From JAFMIT01 sp044341215 (lineage in GTDB: Bacteria > Actinomycetota > Actinomycetes > S36-B12 > UBA5976), in contig JBIISC010000040.1 of NCBI GenBank assembly GCA_044341215.1, positions 1 to 8,176 on the forward strand: a DNA stretch of 8,176 nucleotides. The letters run 5' to 3'. Positions within the stretch are counted from its first letter, which is position 1, and every line of letters begins with the position of its first letter. Both the position numbers and the translations under genes were made by a program. Of this stretch, positions 1-7,053 are shown one piece after another. The notes beneath the pieces were generated by a model that was not told where the DNA came from, made no database searches, and saw nothing but the letters and a program-made list of their open reading frames with translations.

Positions 1-935
1 ATGTCGCGGAAAACTCCAACCGGAGTGTCATTCAAATTCTCTGGATGGCTTAGCCGCGACAAAGCGAATGCGTATGAAGCATCAGGATTGTGAGCATCGT
101 GGACCAAGAATCCTTTGTCACCAGTCTCACTTGCAGTGACAACTTTGAGTGAGCCATTTTCATCGCGGATAACGCCGCGTTCCTTATTTGCACCCAGGGT
201 AATTTGCTCGCCATGCACTAAGCGAATCAAAAATTCATCCGAGGTGTCAGAGTCTTTAAGAGGTTCCCATGCGCCATCGTTGAATATGTTGCAGTTTTGA
301 TAAATCTCAACCAATGCAGTGCCTTCATGGGCTGCTGCTTGGCGTAAAACTTCGGTGAGGTGTTTGCGATCACTATCAAGTGTGCGAGCTACGAAAGTTG
401 CTTCAGCGCCAATTGCCAAAGACACCGGGTTGTATGGATGATCGATTGAACCAGCTGGTGTTGATTTGGTGATCTTGCCCATTTCAGAGGTCGGGGAGTA
501 CTGACCTTTTGTCAATCCATAAATCCGGTTGTTGAACAAAAGAATCTTCAAGTTCACATTGCGACGAAGTGCGTGCAACAAATGGTTTCCACCAATCGAA
601 AGTGCATCACCGTCACCAGTTACCACCCAAACACTTAAGTCAGGGCGGGTAACGCTCAAACCTGATGCGATGGCAGGTGCACGTCCATGAATTGAATGAA
701 GCCCATATGTATTCATGTAGTAAGGGAAACGAGATGAACACCCGATACCTGATACGAAAACAATGTTCTCCTTCTTCACACCAAGTTCTGGCAAGAAGGA
801 TTGCACGGCAGCGAGAATTGCATAGTCACCACAACCTGGGCACCAGCGCACTTCCTGGTCACTTTTGAAGTCTTTGCCCGAGTATTTCTCTTCGCTACTA
901 GGAACTAGCGTTAATGATGGGAATTTGTCGATCAT
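1..935 (-). CDS. korB: 2-oxoglutarate:ferredoxin oxidoreductase, beta subunit (partial, C-terminus outside window)
   Basis: This is the beta subunit of a 2-oxoacid:ferredoxin oxidoreductase. It binds thiamine diphosphate and a [4Fe-4S] cluster and, with KorA, converts 2-oxoglutarate and CoA to succinyl-CoA with reduction of ferredoxin in the cytoplasm. I translated the minus strand by hand: it is open for 311 codons from ATG at 935 to the left edge. Visible motifs are WCPGCGDY (residues 31-38), SGIGCSSRFPYY (62-73), the TPP/Mg motif GDGD (107-110) followed by NN at 135-136, and a late cysteine in YQNCNIF (C215). C32, C35, C66 and C215 match the four cluster cysteines known in this family. The reading stops after GVFRD, so probably only a few tens of residues are missing. 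The start overlaps the korA stop as ATGA. An AAGGA lies 12 bases upstream, rather far, so translational coupling to korA is likely. Confidence 0.95.
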   Translation of the reverse strand, partial: MIDKFPSLTLVPSSEEKYSGKDFKSDQEVRWCPGCGDYAILAAVQSFLPELGVKKENIVFVSGIGCSSRFPYYMNTYGLHSIHGRAPAIASGLSVTRPDLSVWVVTGDGDALSIGGNHLLHALRRNVNLKILLFNNRIYGLTKGQYSPTSEMGKITKSTPAGSIDHPYNPVSLAIGAEATFVARTLDSDRKHLTEVLRQAAAHEGTALVEIYQNCNIFNDGAWEPLKDSDTSDEFLIRLVHGEQITLGANKERGVIRDENGSLKVVTASETGDKGFLVHDAHNPDASYAFALSRLSHPENLNDTPVGVFRD

Positions 936-2788
936 TGGCTTGCCACATCCTTAATGAATTCAACTAGCTCATTCGCTTTGAATGGAAGGCCTTCAACCTT
1001 GTTGTAGCGAATCGCATCTACCAAATAACGCGCGCGAATCAGCAATGCGAGTTGCCCCAAGTTCATTTCTGGAATAATGATTTTTCGGTACTTCTTCAAC
1101 ACTGCTTCAGTGTTTTGAGGAAATGGGTTTAGATGAGATAAGTGCGCTTGCGCAACCTTCAAACCATTTCTACGCGAAATCTCAACGGCTGCACCAATCG
1201 GACCAAAGGTTGAACCCCATCCGAGGACTAGAACGTCCGCATCACCCTTTGGATCGTCCAAATACATTGGCTCAACATCATTGGCAATGCCATCAACTTT
1301 TCCTTGGCGAAGTCGAGTCATCAAATCGTGGTTAGCTGGGTCGTAACTGATTGCGCCAGTTCCGTCAGCTTTTTCAATTCCGCCAATTCGATGTTCTAAA
1401 CCTTTTGTGCCTGGCTTAATCCATGGACGAGCCAAAGTCTCTGCATCTCGCTTAAATGGCCACAACACATCCACGCCATCAATTTCATGATTCATTTCAG
1501 TTAAGAAGTTTGGATCAATCTTTGGCAAGGAGGCAATATCTGGCAGCAACCAAGGTTCTGATCCATTTGCCAAATATCCATCGCTCAACAAGAAGACCGG
1601 CGTGCGATATTTCACTGCAATGCGAATTGCTTCAATGGCAGCGTGAAAGCAGTCTGAAGGGGAACGCGGTGCCACGATTGGGACTGGCGCTTCGCCGTTG
1701 CGGCCATACATTGCCTGCAATAAATCTGCTTGTTCAGTCTTAGTTGGTAAACCGGTCGATGGACCACCACGTTGAATATCAATGATAATTAAAGGCAATT
1801 CCAGTGCCACGGCCAAGCCAATTGCTTCACTCTTAAGTGCCACACCTGGGCCAGAAGTAGTGGTGATGCCAAGTGCTCCGCCATATGCAGCACCGATTGC
1901 AGCGCCAACGCCAGCGATTTCGTCTTCAGCCTGGAAAGTGGTGACGTTGAAGTTTTTGTGCTTCGACAATTCATGCAAGATGTCGGAAGCTGGCGTAATT
2001 GGATATGAACCCAAGAATATTGGCAAGCCACTTAGTTGAGAACCTGCAATCAATCCGTAAGAAAGTGCAAGATTGCCACTGATATTTCGATAAACACCAG
2101 GCAATGACTTGCTTGGTTTGATTTCGTATTGAATACTAAATGATTCAGTTGTTTCGCCGTATGACCAACCAGTTTCGAGGGCTTTCAAGTTTGCTGCCAA
2201 AATCACCGGCTTAGAAGCAAACTTGTCAGTCAAATACTTGCGTGGAGTTTCCATCGGGCGGGAATACATCCAGCAAAGCAAGCCGAGTGCAAACATATTC
2301 TTCGAACGTTCAGCTTCTTTGCGAGTTAGATCAAATTCCTTCAATGCATCTACTGCCAATGAAGTAATCGCAATCGCATGCAAGTTGTATTGTTCTAGAG
2401 AACCATCTTCAAGTGGGTTTTCGGTGTAACCAACTTTTTCGAGATTGCGTTTAGTGAATTCATCAGTATTCAAAATTAAATCAGCACCGGCTGGCAAATC
2501 ATTTAAGTTAGCTTTCAACGCTGCTGGATTCATTGCGACTAATGCAGTGGGAGAGTCACCCGCAGTTGTGATTTCGTGGTCAGCAAAGTGAAGTTGGAAA
2601 GCCGAGACACCTGGAAGAGTTCCTTGCGGTGCACGGATTTCGGCCGGGAAGTCCGGCAGGGTTACGAGGTCATTTCCAAAGATCGCGGTAGCGCTGGTGA
2701 ACTGATCACCGGTTAGCTGCATGCCGTCGCCTGAGTCCCCAGCGAATCGAATTACTACTCGCCCGAGGGTCACAATCTCTTTAGTCAC
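932..2788 (-). CDS. korA: 2-oxoglutarate:ferredoxin oxidoreductase, alpha subunit (fused gamma-alpha type)
   Basis: This is the large subunit of the KorAB complex. It carries the gamma-type domain at the N-terminus (GDSGDGMQLTGDQF near residues 18-31) fused to the alpha/pyrimidine-binding domain (YPITPASDIL near 262-271, EDEIAGVGAAIGAAYGG near 288-304, TTSGPG near 310-315, RGGPSTGLPTKTEQADL near 340-356), with a C-terminal EMNLGQL near 574. This fused organisation is the one described for mycobacterial KorA, and the length, 618 residues, fits. The frame is open further upstream to a GTG at 2875 (647 residues), but I prefer the GTG at 2786-2788: it has AAAGGA five bases upstream, and the product begins just before the conserved VVIRFAGDSGDG block. 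The extra 29 residues (MPFCEQKGENG...) do not look like family sequence. The gene is first in a korA-korB operon, and the overlap implies equal production of the subunits. A pyruvate- or branched-chain-specific enzyme is possible but less likely. Confidence 0.94.
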   Translation of the reverse strand: MTKEIVTLGRVVIRFAGDSGDGMQLTGDQFTSATAIFGNDLVTLPDFPAEIRAPQGTLPGVSAFQLHFADHEITTAGDSPTALVAMNPAALKANLNDLPAGADLILNTDEFTKRNLEKVGYTENPLEDGSLEQYNLHAIAITSLAVDALKEFDLTRKEAERSKNMFALGLLCWMYSRPMETPRKYLTDKFASKPVILAANLKALETGWSYGETTESFSIQYEIKPSKSLPGVYRNISGNLALSYGLIAGSQLSGLPIFLGSYPITPASDILHELSKHKNFNVTTFQAEDEIAGVGAAIGAAYGGALGITTTSGPGVALKSEAIGLAVALELPLIIIDIQRGGPSTGLPTKTEQADLLQAMYGRNGEAPVPIVAPRSPSDCFHAAIEAIRIAVKYRTPVFLLSDGYLANGSEPWLLPDIASLPKIDPNFLTEMNHEIDGVDVLWPFKRDAETLARPWIKPGTKGLEHRIGGIEKADGTGAISYDPANHDLMTRLRQGKVDGIANDVEPMYLDDPKGDADVLVLGWGSTFGPIGAAVEISRRNGLKVAQAHLSHLNPFPQNTEAVLKKYRKIIIPEMNLGQLALLIRARYLVDAIRYNKVEGLPFKANELVEFIKDVASQ

Positions 2789-2793
2789 TGAAT

Positions 2794-2799
2794 TCCTTT
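2794..2799 (-). promoter_or_regulatory. ribosome binding site deciding the korA start
   Basis: On the minus strand these bases read AAAGGA and end five bases before GTG 2788. No comparably placed purine tract precedes the more upstream GTG at 2875, which has only GGAAACAG directly abutting it. This is the main reason for choosing the shorter KorA. Confidence 0.65.
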
Positions 2800-2970
2800 G
2801 GTCAGCATTCCCGCCCTCCAAGGGAGAGCCAAAACGCACAGCCCCATTCTCACCCTTTTGCTCACAAAATGGCACCTGTTTCCACTATTTGGCGGGTAAC
2901 CTCAGTCCTATGCAAACCTCCTTCACTCCGCTGGCTCTGGCTTGCTGTGGGGCAAAGGGGACAATCTCCT

Positions 2971-2996
2971 CAAATCTGGCCAATAATCAAGATTTG
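2971..2996. promoter_or_regulatory. inverted repeat, possible operator
   Basis: CAAATCT (2971-2977) and AGATTTG (2990-2996) are perfect inverted copies separated by 12 AT-rich bases. The site sits in the middle of the korA/glucosidase divergent gap, where a shared regulator could bind. It does not match a LacI-type operator that I recognise, and a 7-base match can occur by chance in a gap this size. Confidence 0.3.
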
Positions 2997-3004
2997 CTCT
3001 CTTT

Positions 3005-3041
3005 TCGTGAGCCAAATGAGAGCCCGGATGCTCATCCACGA
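3005..3041. promoter_or_regulatory. imperfect nested hairpin upstream of the alpha-glucosidase gene
   Basis: The outer arms TCGTG (3005-3009) and CACGA (3037-3041) and the inner arms ATGAG (3016-3020) and CTCAT (3031-3035) can pair, with an asymmetric internal loop of six bases against one. Part of the inner right arm, GCTCATC, recurs as a direct repeat 27 bases downstream (3057-3063). It could be an operator or a leader structure, or chance. No T tract follows, so it is not a terminator. Confidence 0.2.
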
Positions 3042-3115
3042 GTAATCCTTGGGCACGCTCATCGAAGAGAACAAGAGCCACCACAACACAAAACTAGCCC
3101 TGGATTGGACCACAA

Positions 3116-4753
3116 ATGACTAACGAATGGTGGCGCGAAGCCGTCTTCTACCAGATCTATCCACGGTCTTTTTCTGATAGCAACGGTGATGGGATTGGCG
3201 ACTTACGTGGTGTGCTAAATCGCATTGATTATTTGAAAGACCTCGGCATCGATGCCCTTTGGCTTTCACCTTTCTTCCCATCCCCACAAGTTGATGCTGG
3301 CTATGACGTAAGTGACTATCGAAATGTAGATCCACTATTTGGCACCCTCGAAGATTTTGACGAACTTGTTCATGCCTGCCATGCCCGCAACATCAAAGTC
3401 ACAATCGACATTGTACCAAACCACTGCTCTAATCAACACGAACTTTTCAAAGCCGCCGTTCTAGCTGGACCAAACTCAACTGAACGCGAACTCTTTCACT
3501 TTCGTGAAGGACGCGGAGAACACGGCGAAATCGCACCAAGTAATTGGACCAGCGCTTTTGGTGGCCCGTCATGGACGCGAGTTACCAAACCAGATGGAAC
3601 TCAAGGTCAGTGGTATTACCACCTCTTCGATTCATCACAACCAGACTTCAACTGGGAACACCCAGAAGTAATTGCTGAATTTGAAAACACATTTCGATTC
3701 TGGCTAGACCGGGGTGTTGATGGTTTTCGTATCGACGTCTCGGATGCACTGATCAAGGACACCTCGTTTGCCGACACAGATGGTGGCTATCCACTGATTC
3801 CAAAAGATGACACCTGTTCAATTCATGACATCTATCGCAAATTCCGCACAATAATGAATCAATACGATGGCGATCGCATGGCGGTAATTGAAACCGGCGC
3901 TGAAGACGAAATCGTTGCGCTATTTATTCGCCCTGATGAAATGCACCTTGCATTCAACTTCCATTTCTTAAAATCTGCTTGGGGTGCCGATCTAATCAAA
4001 CATGCAATAGAACAATCTCTATCTGCAAATGCAATTGTTGGCGCATCCACAACCTGGGTGATCGACAATCACGACAACCCACGTTCGGTCACTCGCTATG
4101 CATCCACCACACATCTTGACGGACATTACGTGCCAGCGGTCTACACCGACCTAAACGAACAGGACATTGAAGCGGGGAAACTTCGTTCACGCGCTATGGC
4201 ACTGCTCATGCTTTCACTTCCAGGAGCGGCCTATATCTACAACGGGCAAGAATTAGAACTTCCAAATATTGATGACCTACCAAACGAAGTTCTGCAGGAC
4301 CCGGTCTACTTTCGCACAAACGGCGAACAAAAAGGCCGTGATGGTTGCCGCGTCCCTATGCCATGGAGTGGAACTCAATCGCCTTTTGGTTTCGGACCAG
4401 ACCAATCACAACCATGGCTACCAATGCCTAATTACTGGGCAGACTATTCAGTTGAATCCCAACTAAGCAACGGCGCATCAGCTCTCAACTTCTACCGCCG
4501 CCTGCTAGCACTTCGCCGACAAATGCCGGTGCTCCGTCAAGGAACTGTGACTATTGAAGACAGCGGAAATCCAAATGTAGTGAAGATATTAAGAGAAAAT
4601 GTCGGCGCAAAAGTTCTCATCATCACCAACTTTGGTGATGAGAGTTACTTCGTGCATGATGATTTAGCTAAGAAAACACTAATTGCCAGCAACCCAACGG
4701 ATAATCCGTATGAAGTTACTGGCAACAGCACAGTGCTAATTGAAATTAACTAG
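3116..4753 (+). CDS. GH13 family alpha-glucosidase
   Basis: This is a 545-residue glycoside hydrolase of family 13 without a signal peptide, so a cytoplasmic enzyme expected to release glucose from maltose, isomaltose or similar short alpha-glucosides. The TIM-barrel opens with EAVFYQIYPRSF (8-19) and a calcium-type loop, D21 to D29 in DSNGDGIGD. Conserved region I is DIVPNH (98-103), region II is GFRIDV with the expected nucleophile D207, and region IV is DNHDN with D320. In region III the acid/base is best assigned to E259, but it lies in VIETG, where relatives usually have GEAW or AEAW. The block LQDPVYFR...GRDGCRVPMPW (393-417) is typical of actinobacterial alpha-glucosidases. ATG 3116 is the only usable start because a TAG lies in frame at 3095. 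The ribosome site is weak (GGA, six bases away). No transporter or regulator is adjacent. Exact linkage specificity, or a trehalose-synthase-like activity, cannot be settled from the sequence. Confidence 0.92.
   Translation: MTNEWWREAVFYQIYPRSFSDSNGDGIGDLRGVLNRIDYLKDLGIDALWLSPFFPSPQVDAGYDVSDYRNVDPLFGTLEDFDELVHACHARNIKVTIDIVPNHCSNQHELFKAAVLAGPNSTERELFHFREGRGEHGEIAPSNWTSAFGGPSWTRVTKPDGTQGQWYYHLFDSSQPDFNWEHPEVIAEFENTFRFWLDRGVDGFRIDVSDALIKDTSFADTDGGYPLIPKDDTCSIHDIYRKFRTIMNQYDGDRMAVIETGAEDEIVALFIRPDEMHLAFNFHFLKSAWGADLIKHAIEQSLSANAIVGASTTWVIDNHDNPRSVTRYASTTHLDGHYVPAVYTDLNEQDIEAGKLRSRAMALLMLSLPGAAYIYNGQELELPNIDDLPNEVLQDPVYFRTNGEQKGRDGCRVPMPWSGTQSPFGFGPDQSQPWLPMPNYWADYSVESQLSNGASALNFYRRLLALRRQMPVLRQGTVTIEDSGNPNVVKILRENVGAKVLIITNFGDESYFVHDDLAKKTLIASNPTDNPYEVTGNSTVLIEIN
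4750..4753. other. overlapping convergent stop codons (CTAG)
   Basis: The palindrome CTAG supplies the TAG of the alpha-glucosidase gene (4751-4753, plus) and the TAG of the yajQ gene (4750-4752, minus). The two coding regions therefore overlap by four bases, and any terminator for either transcript must lie inside the opposite gene. I saw no T-tailed hairpin at the junction. Confidence 0.95.
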
Positions 4754-5241
4754 CGGTAGTTCACAAACTGAACGGTGAAATCAAGATCTGCTTCTTTCAC
4801 AAGTTGCTGAATCTCTTGCAAATCATCGCGTGACTTACTTGTGACGCGCATTTCTTCACCTTGGATCTGAGTCTTAACAGTCTTCGGGCCTTCGTCACGA
4901 ATCAGCTTGCCAAGTTTCTTGGCTTGTTCTTGGCTGATGCCTTCCTTTAGGTTCACAAGAATCTTGTAGTCCTTGCCGCTAGCGCGAGCATCTTGTGCAT
5001 CCAAAACTTTCAATGAAACTGTGCGCTTCACGAGCTTTTCTTTGAACACATCTAGTGCTGCTTTAACGCGCTCTTCTGTTCCAGCCACCAATTCAACTGA
5101 CTTCTCACTCTTGCGCTCGATCTCAGCGCCAGTGTTTTTGAAGTCGAAACGCTGAGCTAGTTCCTTAGATGTCTGGTTTATGGCGTTATCGATTTCCTGC
5201 TGATCTAGCTTGCTCACAATGTCAAAACTGCTATCGGCCAT
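4750..5241 (-). CDS. yajQ: YajQ/UPF0234 family nucleotide-binding protein
   Basis: This is a small cytoplasmic protein of 163 residues, the usual length for the family. It starts with the family signature SSFDIVSKLDQQEIDNAINQ (residues 4-23), followed by ELAQRFDFKNTGAEIE. The C-terminal half has the conserved KTVKTQIQGEEMRVTSKSRDDLQ and ends DFTVQFVNYR. Known structures of the family have two ferredoxin-like domains. Some members bind cyclic di-GMP and affect gene expression, while the role in Actinobacteria is not established. The start is clear: AAGGAGG lies five bases before ATG 5241. The gene stands alone, divergent from the secreted LRR gene and convergent with the glucosidase gene, with which it shares its stop codon bases. 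Confidence 0.95.
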   Translation of the reverse strand: MADSSFDIVSKLDQQEIDNAINQTSKELAQRFDFKNTGAEIERKSEKSVELVAGTEERVKAALDVFKEKLVKRTVSLKVLDAQDARASGKDYKILVNLKEGISQEQAKKLGKLIRDEGPKTVKTQIQGEEMRVTSKSRDDLQEIQQLVKEADLDFTVQFVNYR

Positions 5242-5246
5242 GTCTG

Positions 5247-5253
5247 CCTCCTT
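5247..5253 (-). promoter_or_regulatory. strong ribosome binding site of yajQ
   Basis: On the minus strand this is AAGGAGG, five bases before ATG 5241. It is the best Shine-Dalgarno match in the window and suggests well-expressed YajQ. Confidence 0.85.
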
Positions 5254-5316
5254 CGGCGTATCGCGGAATCGTAGTAGATGGGTAAAAGCCAGTGCGGGCA
5301 GGCAACACCTAAACCA

Positions 5317-5349
5317 TTGACTAAAAAGCGACTATTTATTCCGTACTAT
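5317..5349 (+). promoter_or_regulatory. possible promoter of the LRR gene run
   Basis: TTGACT (5317-5322) is a near-perfect -35 hexamer, and TACTAT (5344-5349) is a -10-like hexamer upstream of the LRR gene. The spacing is 21 bases, longer than the usual 16-18, so either the true -10 differs or this pairing is wrong. A transcript starting a few bases after it would have a leader of about 30 bases to ATG 5384. Confidence 0.3.
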
Positions 5350-5383
5350 TTTCCACTAGAAACCTATGGTAATTGAGGGAAAA

Positions 5384-5461
5384 ATGACAAAGATAAGAGC
5401 GCTACTCGTAGCCCTACTCGCAGCTGTTTTAACGATTTCAAGTTTGTCCAGTGCTAGTGCG
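5384..5461 (+). other. signal peptide of the LRR protein
   Basis: A short basic N-region (MTKIR) is followed by a hydrophobic core of about 15 residues and a small-residue AxA site (ASA, residues 24-26). This predicts Sec export and type I signal peptidase cleavage, giving a mature protein that begins TTSGSS. Confidence 0.85.
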
Positions 5462-6664
5462 ACAACTTCTGGCTCATCAGATGGATTTGATTACACCTTC
5501 GATGGAACGAATGTAACTATTGATGGTTGCACAAACGCTTGCTCGGGAGATTTGGTTATTCCAGATTTTCTGACGGAAGTAAGTGATTGGGGAGTTTCTG
5601 AGATTGCAGCCGAAGCATTTAAGGACAATGGCAGCATCACATCTGTAAGGCTCCCAATCTTTTTGAGGTCAATCGGAGAAAGCGCATTTGAATCAAACTT
5701 TTCTCTCGCATCAATTGCAATTCCATTTTATGTTCAATCAATTGGCGCTCGAGCTTTCTATGACACAAGAGCTTTGACTTCTGTAACTTTCGAAGATGAA
5801 TGCCAATTGGAATCCATTGGAAACCAAGCATTTCAATCGGCTGCCTTTTCATCAATCACGCTTCCAGCCACGGTTGAGACTATTGGCGAACATATTTTTA
5901 CATCAGCTCAGAGTTTGACTTCTATCAATCTAGTGGCAGGCAATACCCATTTTCAAATTCAAAACGATGCACTTCTATCAAGTGACGGAACCCGTTACAT
6001 TGCATATCCAGCAGGGCTTGGAGGATCCCCTGTAATTCCAGAAACAGTCACGTATATTGAATCTGGCGCCTTTTATGGAAATGGAAATATCGCAACCATT
6101 ACTTTCCCCGAGAGCATTCAAGAAATCGGAGCTGCCGCGTTTGCGGGGAATGTATCTTTATATGAGATTAATTTTTATGGAGATGTACCAATAGGTGGAG
6201 TTGATGCTCTAAATAGTTTTGCTTACTTTGGTGGAACCCTTCGGTATTACGCCCACAAATCTGGTTGGGCGGATGTTGAACAAATCACATATCTTACAGA
6301 ACCAACGAATCCAGATGCAGTTGGTCTGACGCTTGAAAGAATTCCAACTAATCGCTATGTTGGCGGTGCTGAATTTAGTGGAAAATTTAAAGTTGGAAAG
6401 ACAGTTTCCTTGTTTCGAGGCAACTGGGAATTTATTTCGATGACGACGTATAAATTCAAGTGGTATGCATGCAAGAGAAAAGCAACGAATCAGCTTGAAT
6501 CAGTCAAAGTCCCTAAGAATTGCAAAGCGGTTTCTAAAAACGTTAGTTCAATTTACAAATTGAAAAAGAACGCAAAAAAGAAATACCTTGCTGTAGTTAT
6601 GAGTGCAATTTCAAATTTTGGAACAGTCAAAGTGCTCGTCGGATCGAGCAAGAAGGTTAGATAG
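5384..6664 (+). CDS. secreted BspA-type leucine-rich-repeat protein with basic Ig-like C-terminal tail
   Basis: This is a predicted exported protein of 426 residues. I start it at ATG 5384 because GAGGGA ends three bases before it and a signal peptide then begins at residue 1 (MTKIRALLVALLAAVL, probable cleavage after ASA at 24-26). An in-frame ATG at 5366 has no ribosome site. Residues about 71-265 hold seven units of 22-25 residues with consensus SIGxxAFxxxxxLTSIxxP, the LRR_5 or BspA/TpLRR type. They are broken by an island (near 184-222) that contains DALLSSDGTRYIAYPAG, common in this family. From about residue 328 comes a lysine-rich Ig-like module with FKWYAC, NCKAV and ending NFGTVKVLVGSSKKVR; its two cysteines (363 and 380) may pair. 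There is no LPXTG motif or C-terminal membrane helix. BspA-like LRRs often mediate adhesion, but the ligand here is unknown. Confidence 0.85.
   Translation: MTKIRALLVALLAAVLTISSLSSASATTSGSSDGFDYTFDGTNVTIDGCTNACSGDLVIPDFLTEVSDWGVSEIAAEAFKDNGSITSVRLPIFLRSIGESAFESNFSLASIAIPFYVQSIGARAFYDTRALTSVTFEDECQLESIGNQAFQSAAFSSITLPATVETIGEHIFTSAQSLTSINLVAGNTHFQIQNDALLSSDGTRYIAYPAGLGGSPVIPETVTYIESGAFYGNGNIATITFPESIQEIGAAAFAGNVSLYEINFYGDVPIGGVDALNSFAYFGGTLRYYAHKSGWADVEQITYLTEPTNPDAVGLTLERIPTNRYVGGAEFSGKFKVGKTVSLFRGNWEFISMTTYKFKWYACKRKATNQLESVKVPKNCKAVSKNVSSIYKLKKNAKKKYLAVVMSAISNFGTVKVLVGSSKKVR
5594..6178 (+). repeat. BspA-type leucine-rich repeat region (protein level)
   Basis: About seven repeat units follow the pattern xIGxxAFxxxxxLxSIxxPxxVx: EIAAEAF, SIGESAF, SIGARAF, SIGNQAF, TIGEHIF, YIESGAF and EIGAAAF mark their starts. 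The DNA has diverged between units, so this is an old array rather than a recent tandem duplication. Confidence 0.8.
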
Positions 6665-6666
6665 CG

Positions 6667-7026
6667 ATGGTCCAAGCGAAGGAAGTAAGCGCCTATTACA
6701 AGGCACTCACCGAACCCCACAAATCAGCTATTCAAAAGCTACGCGGCCAGATCCTCGAGGTCTGCCCAGATGCTGACGAGAAGATGGCTTGGGGAATGCC
6801 CACCTTCGTATTCCATGGGAATCTCGTCCATATTGCTGCCTTCAAAAAGCACTGCAGCTTCTTCCCAGGCTCAGGTGCGATAACTGAAATAATGAAGGGT
6901 GACCTTGAAAAGTTTGTAACCTCAAAGGGCACGATTCAGTTTGATCCTGAAAAAGGATTACCAAAAACTATCGTCACAAAAATCGTCAAATTCAGAATGA
7001 AAGAGAATCTTTCAAAAGGGAAGTAG
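6667..7026 (+). CDS. DUF1801 family protein (YdhG-like)
   Basis: This is a small cytoplasmic protein of 119 residues, the normal size for DUF1801. The family pattern is clear: VSAYYKALTEPHKSAIQKLR near the N-terminus, DEKMAWGMPTFVFHGNLVHI (37-56), AAFKKHCSFFPGSGAI (57-72), and a terminal segment GTIQFDPEKGLPKTIVTKIV. The best-known relative is Bacillus subtilis YdhG, reported as a frataxin-like iron chaperone, but most DUF1801 members have no assigned role and I do not transfer that function. The ATG lies only two bases after the LRR stop, and its likely ribosome site, AAGAAGG, is inside the last LRR codons, so it is probably co-transcribed and partly coupled. It ends with tandem stops TAG TAA. 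Confidence 0.85.
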   Translation: MVQAKEVSAYYKALTEPHKSAIQKLRGQILEVCPDADEKMAWGMPTFVFHGNLVHIAAFKKHCSFFPGSGAITEIMKGDLEKFVTSKGTIQFDPEKGLPKTIVTKIVKFRMKENLSKGK

Positions 7027-7053
7027 TAATTCTTTCAACAATTCATACTCAAA

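Larger units (their letters stand above)
2789..3115. other. divergent intergenic region between korA and the alpha-glucosidase gene
   Basis: If korA starts at 2788, 327 bases separate two divergent starts. The first 87 (to 2875) are open in the korA frame but probably lie in its leader. The rest must hold the promoters for both directions. I found no convincing pair of -35 and -10 hexamers for either gene. What can be seen is a 7-base perfect inverted repeat (2971-2996), an imperfect nested hairpin (3005-3041), and a repeated GCTCATC word at 3030-3036 and 3057-3063. An open frame crosses the region on the plus strand (2721-3119), but it is antisense to korA at its start, has no family-like sequence, and ends inside the glucosidase start codon, so I do not call it a gene. 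Confidence 0.6.

Noticed and set aside
2721..3119. Open frame of 132 codons on the plus strand through the korA start and the divergent gap
   Set aside because: It starts antisense to the conserved korA N-terminus, has no recognisable protein pattern or ribosome site, and ends inside the glucosidase start codon. It is a chance open frame.
5366..5383. Upstream in-frame ATG for the LRR protein
   Set aside because: It has no ribosome site and would put six extra residues (MVIEGK, with an acidic Glu) before the signal peptide. GAGGGA just before ATG 5384 favours the later start.
5594..6178. LRR region considered as a recent tandem DNA repeat or phase-variable array
   Set aside because: The units are alike only at protein level. 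The DNA copies have diverged and lengths vary, so slippage or recombination between units is unlikely.
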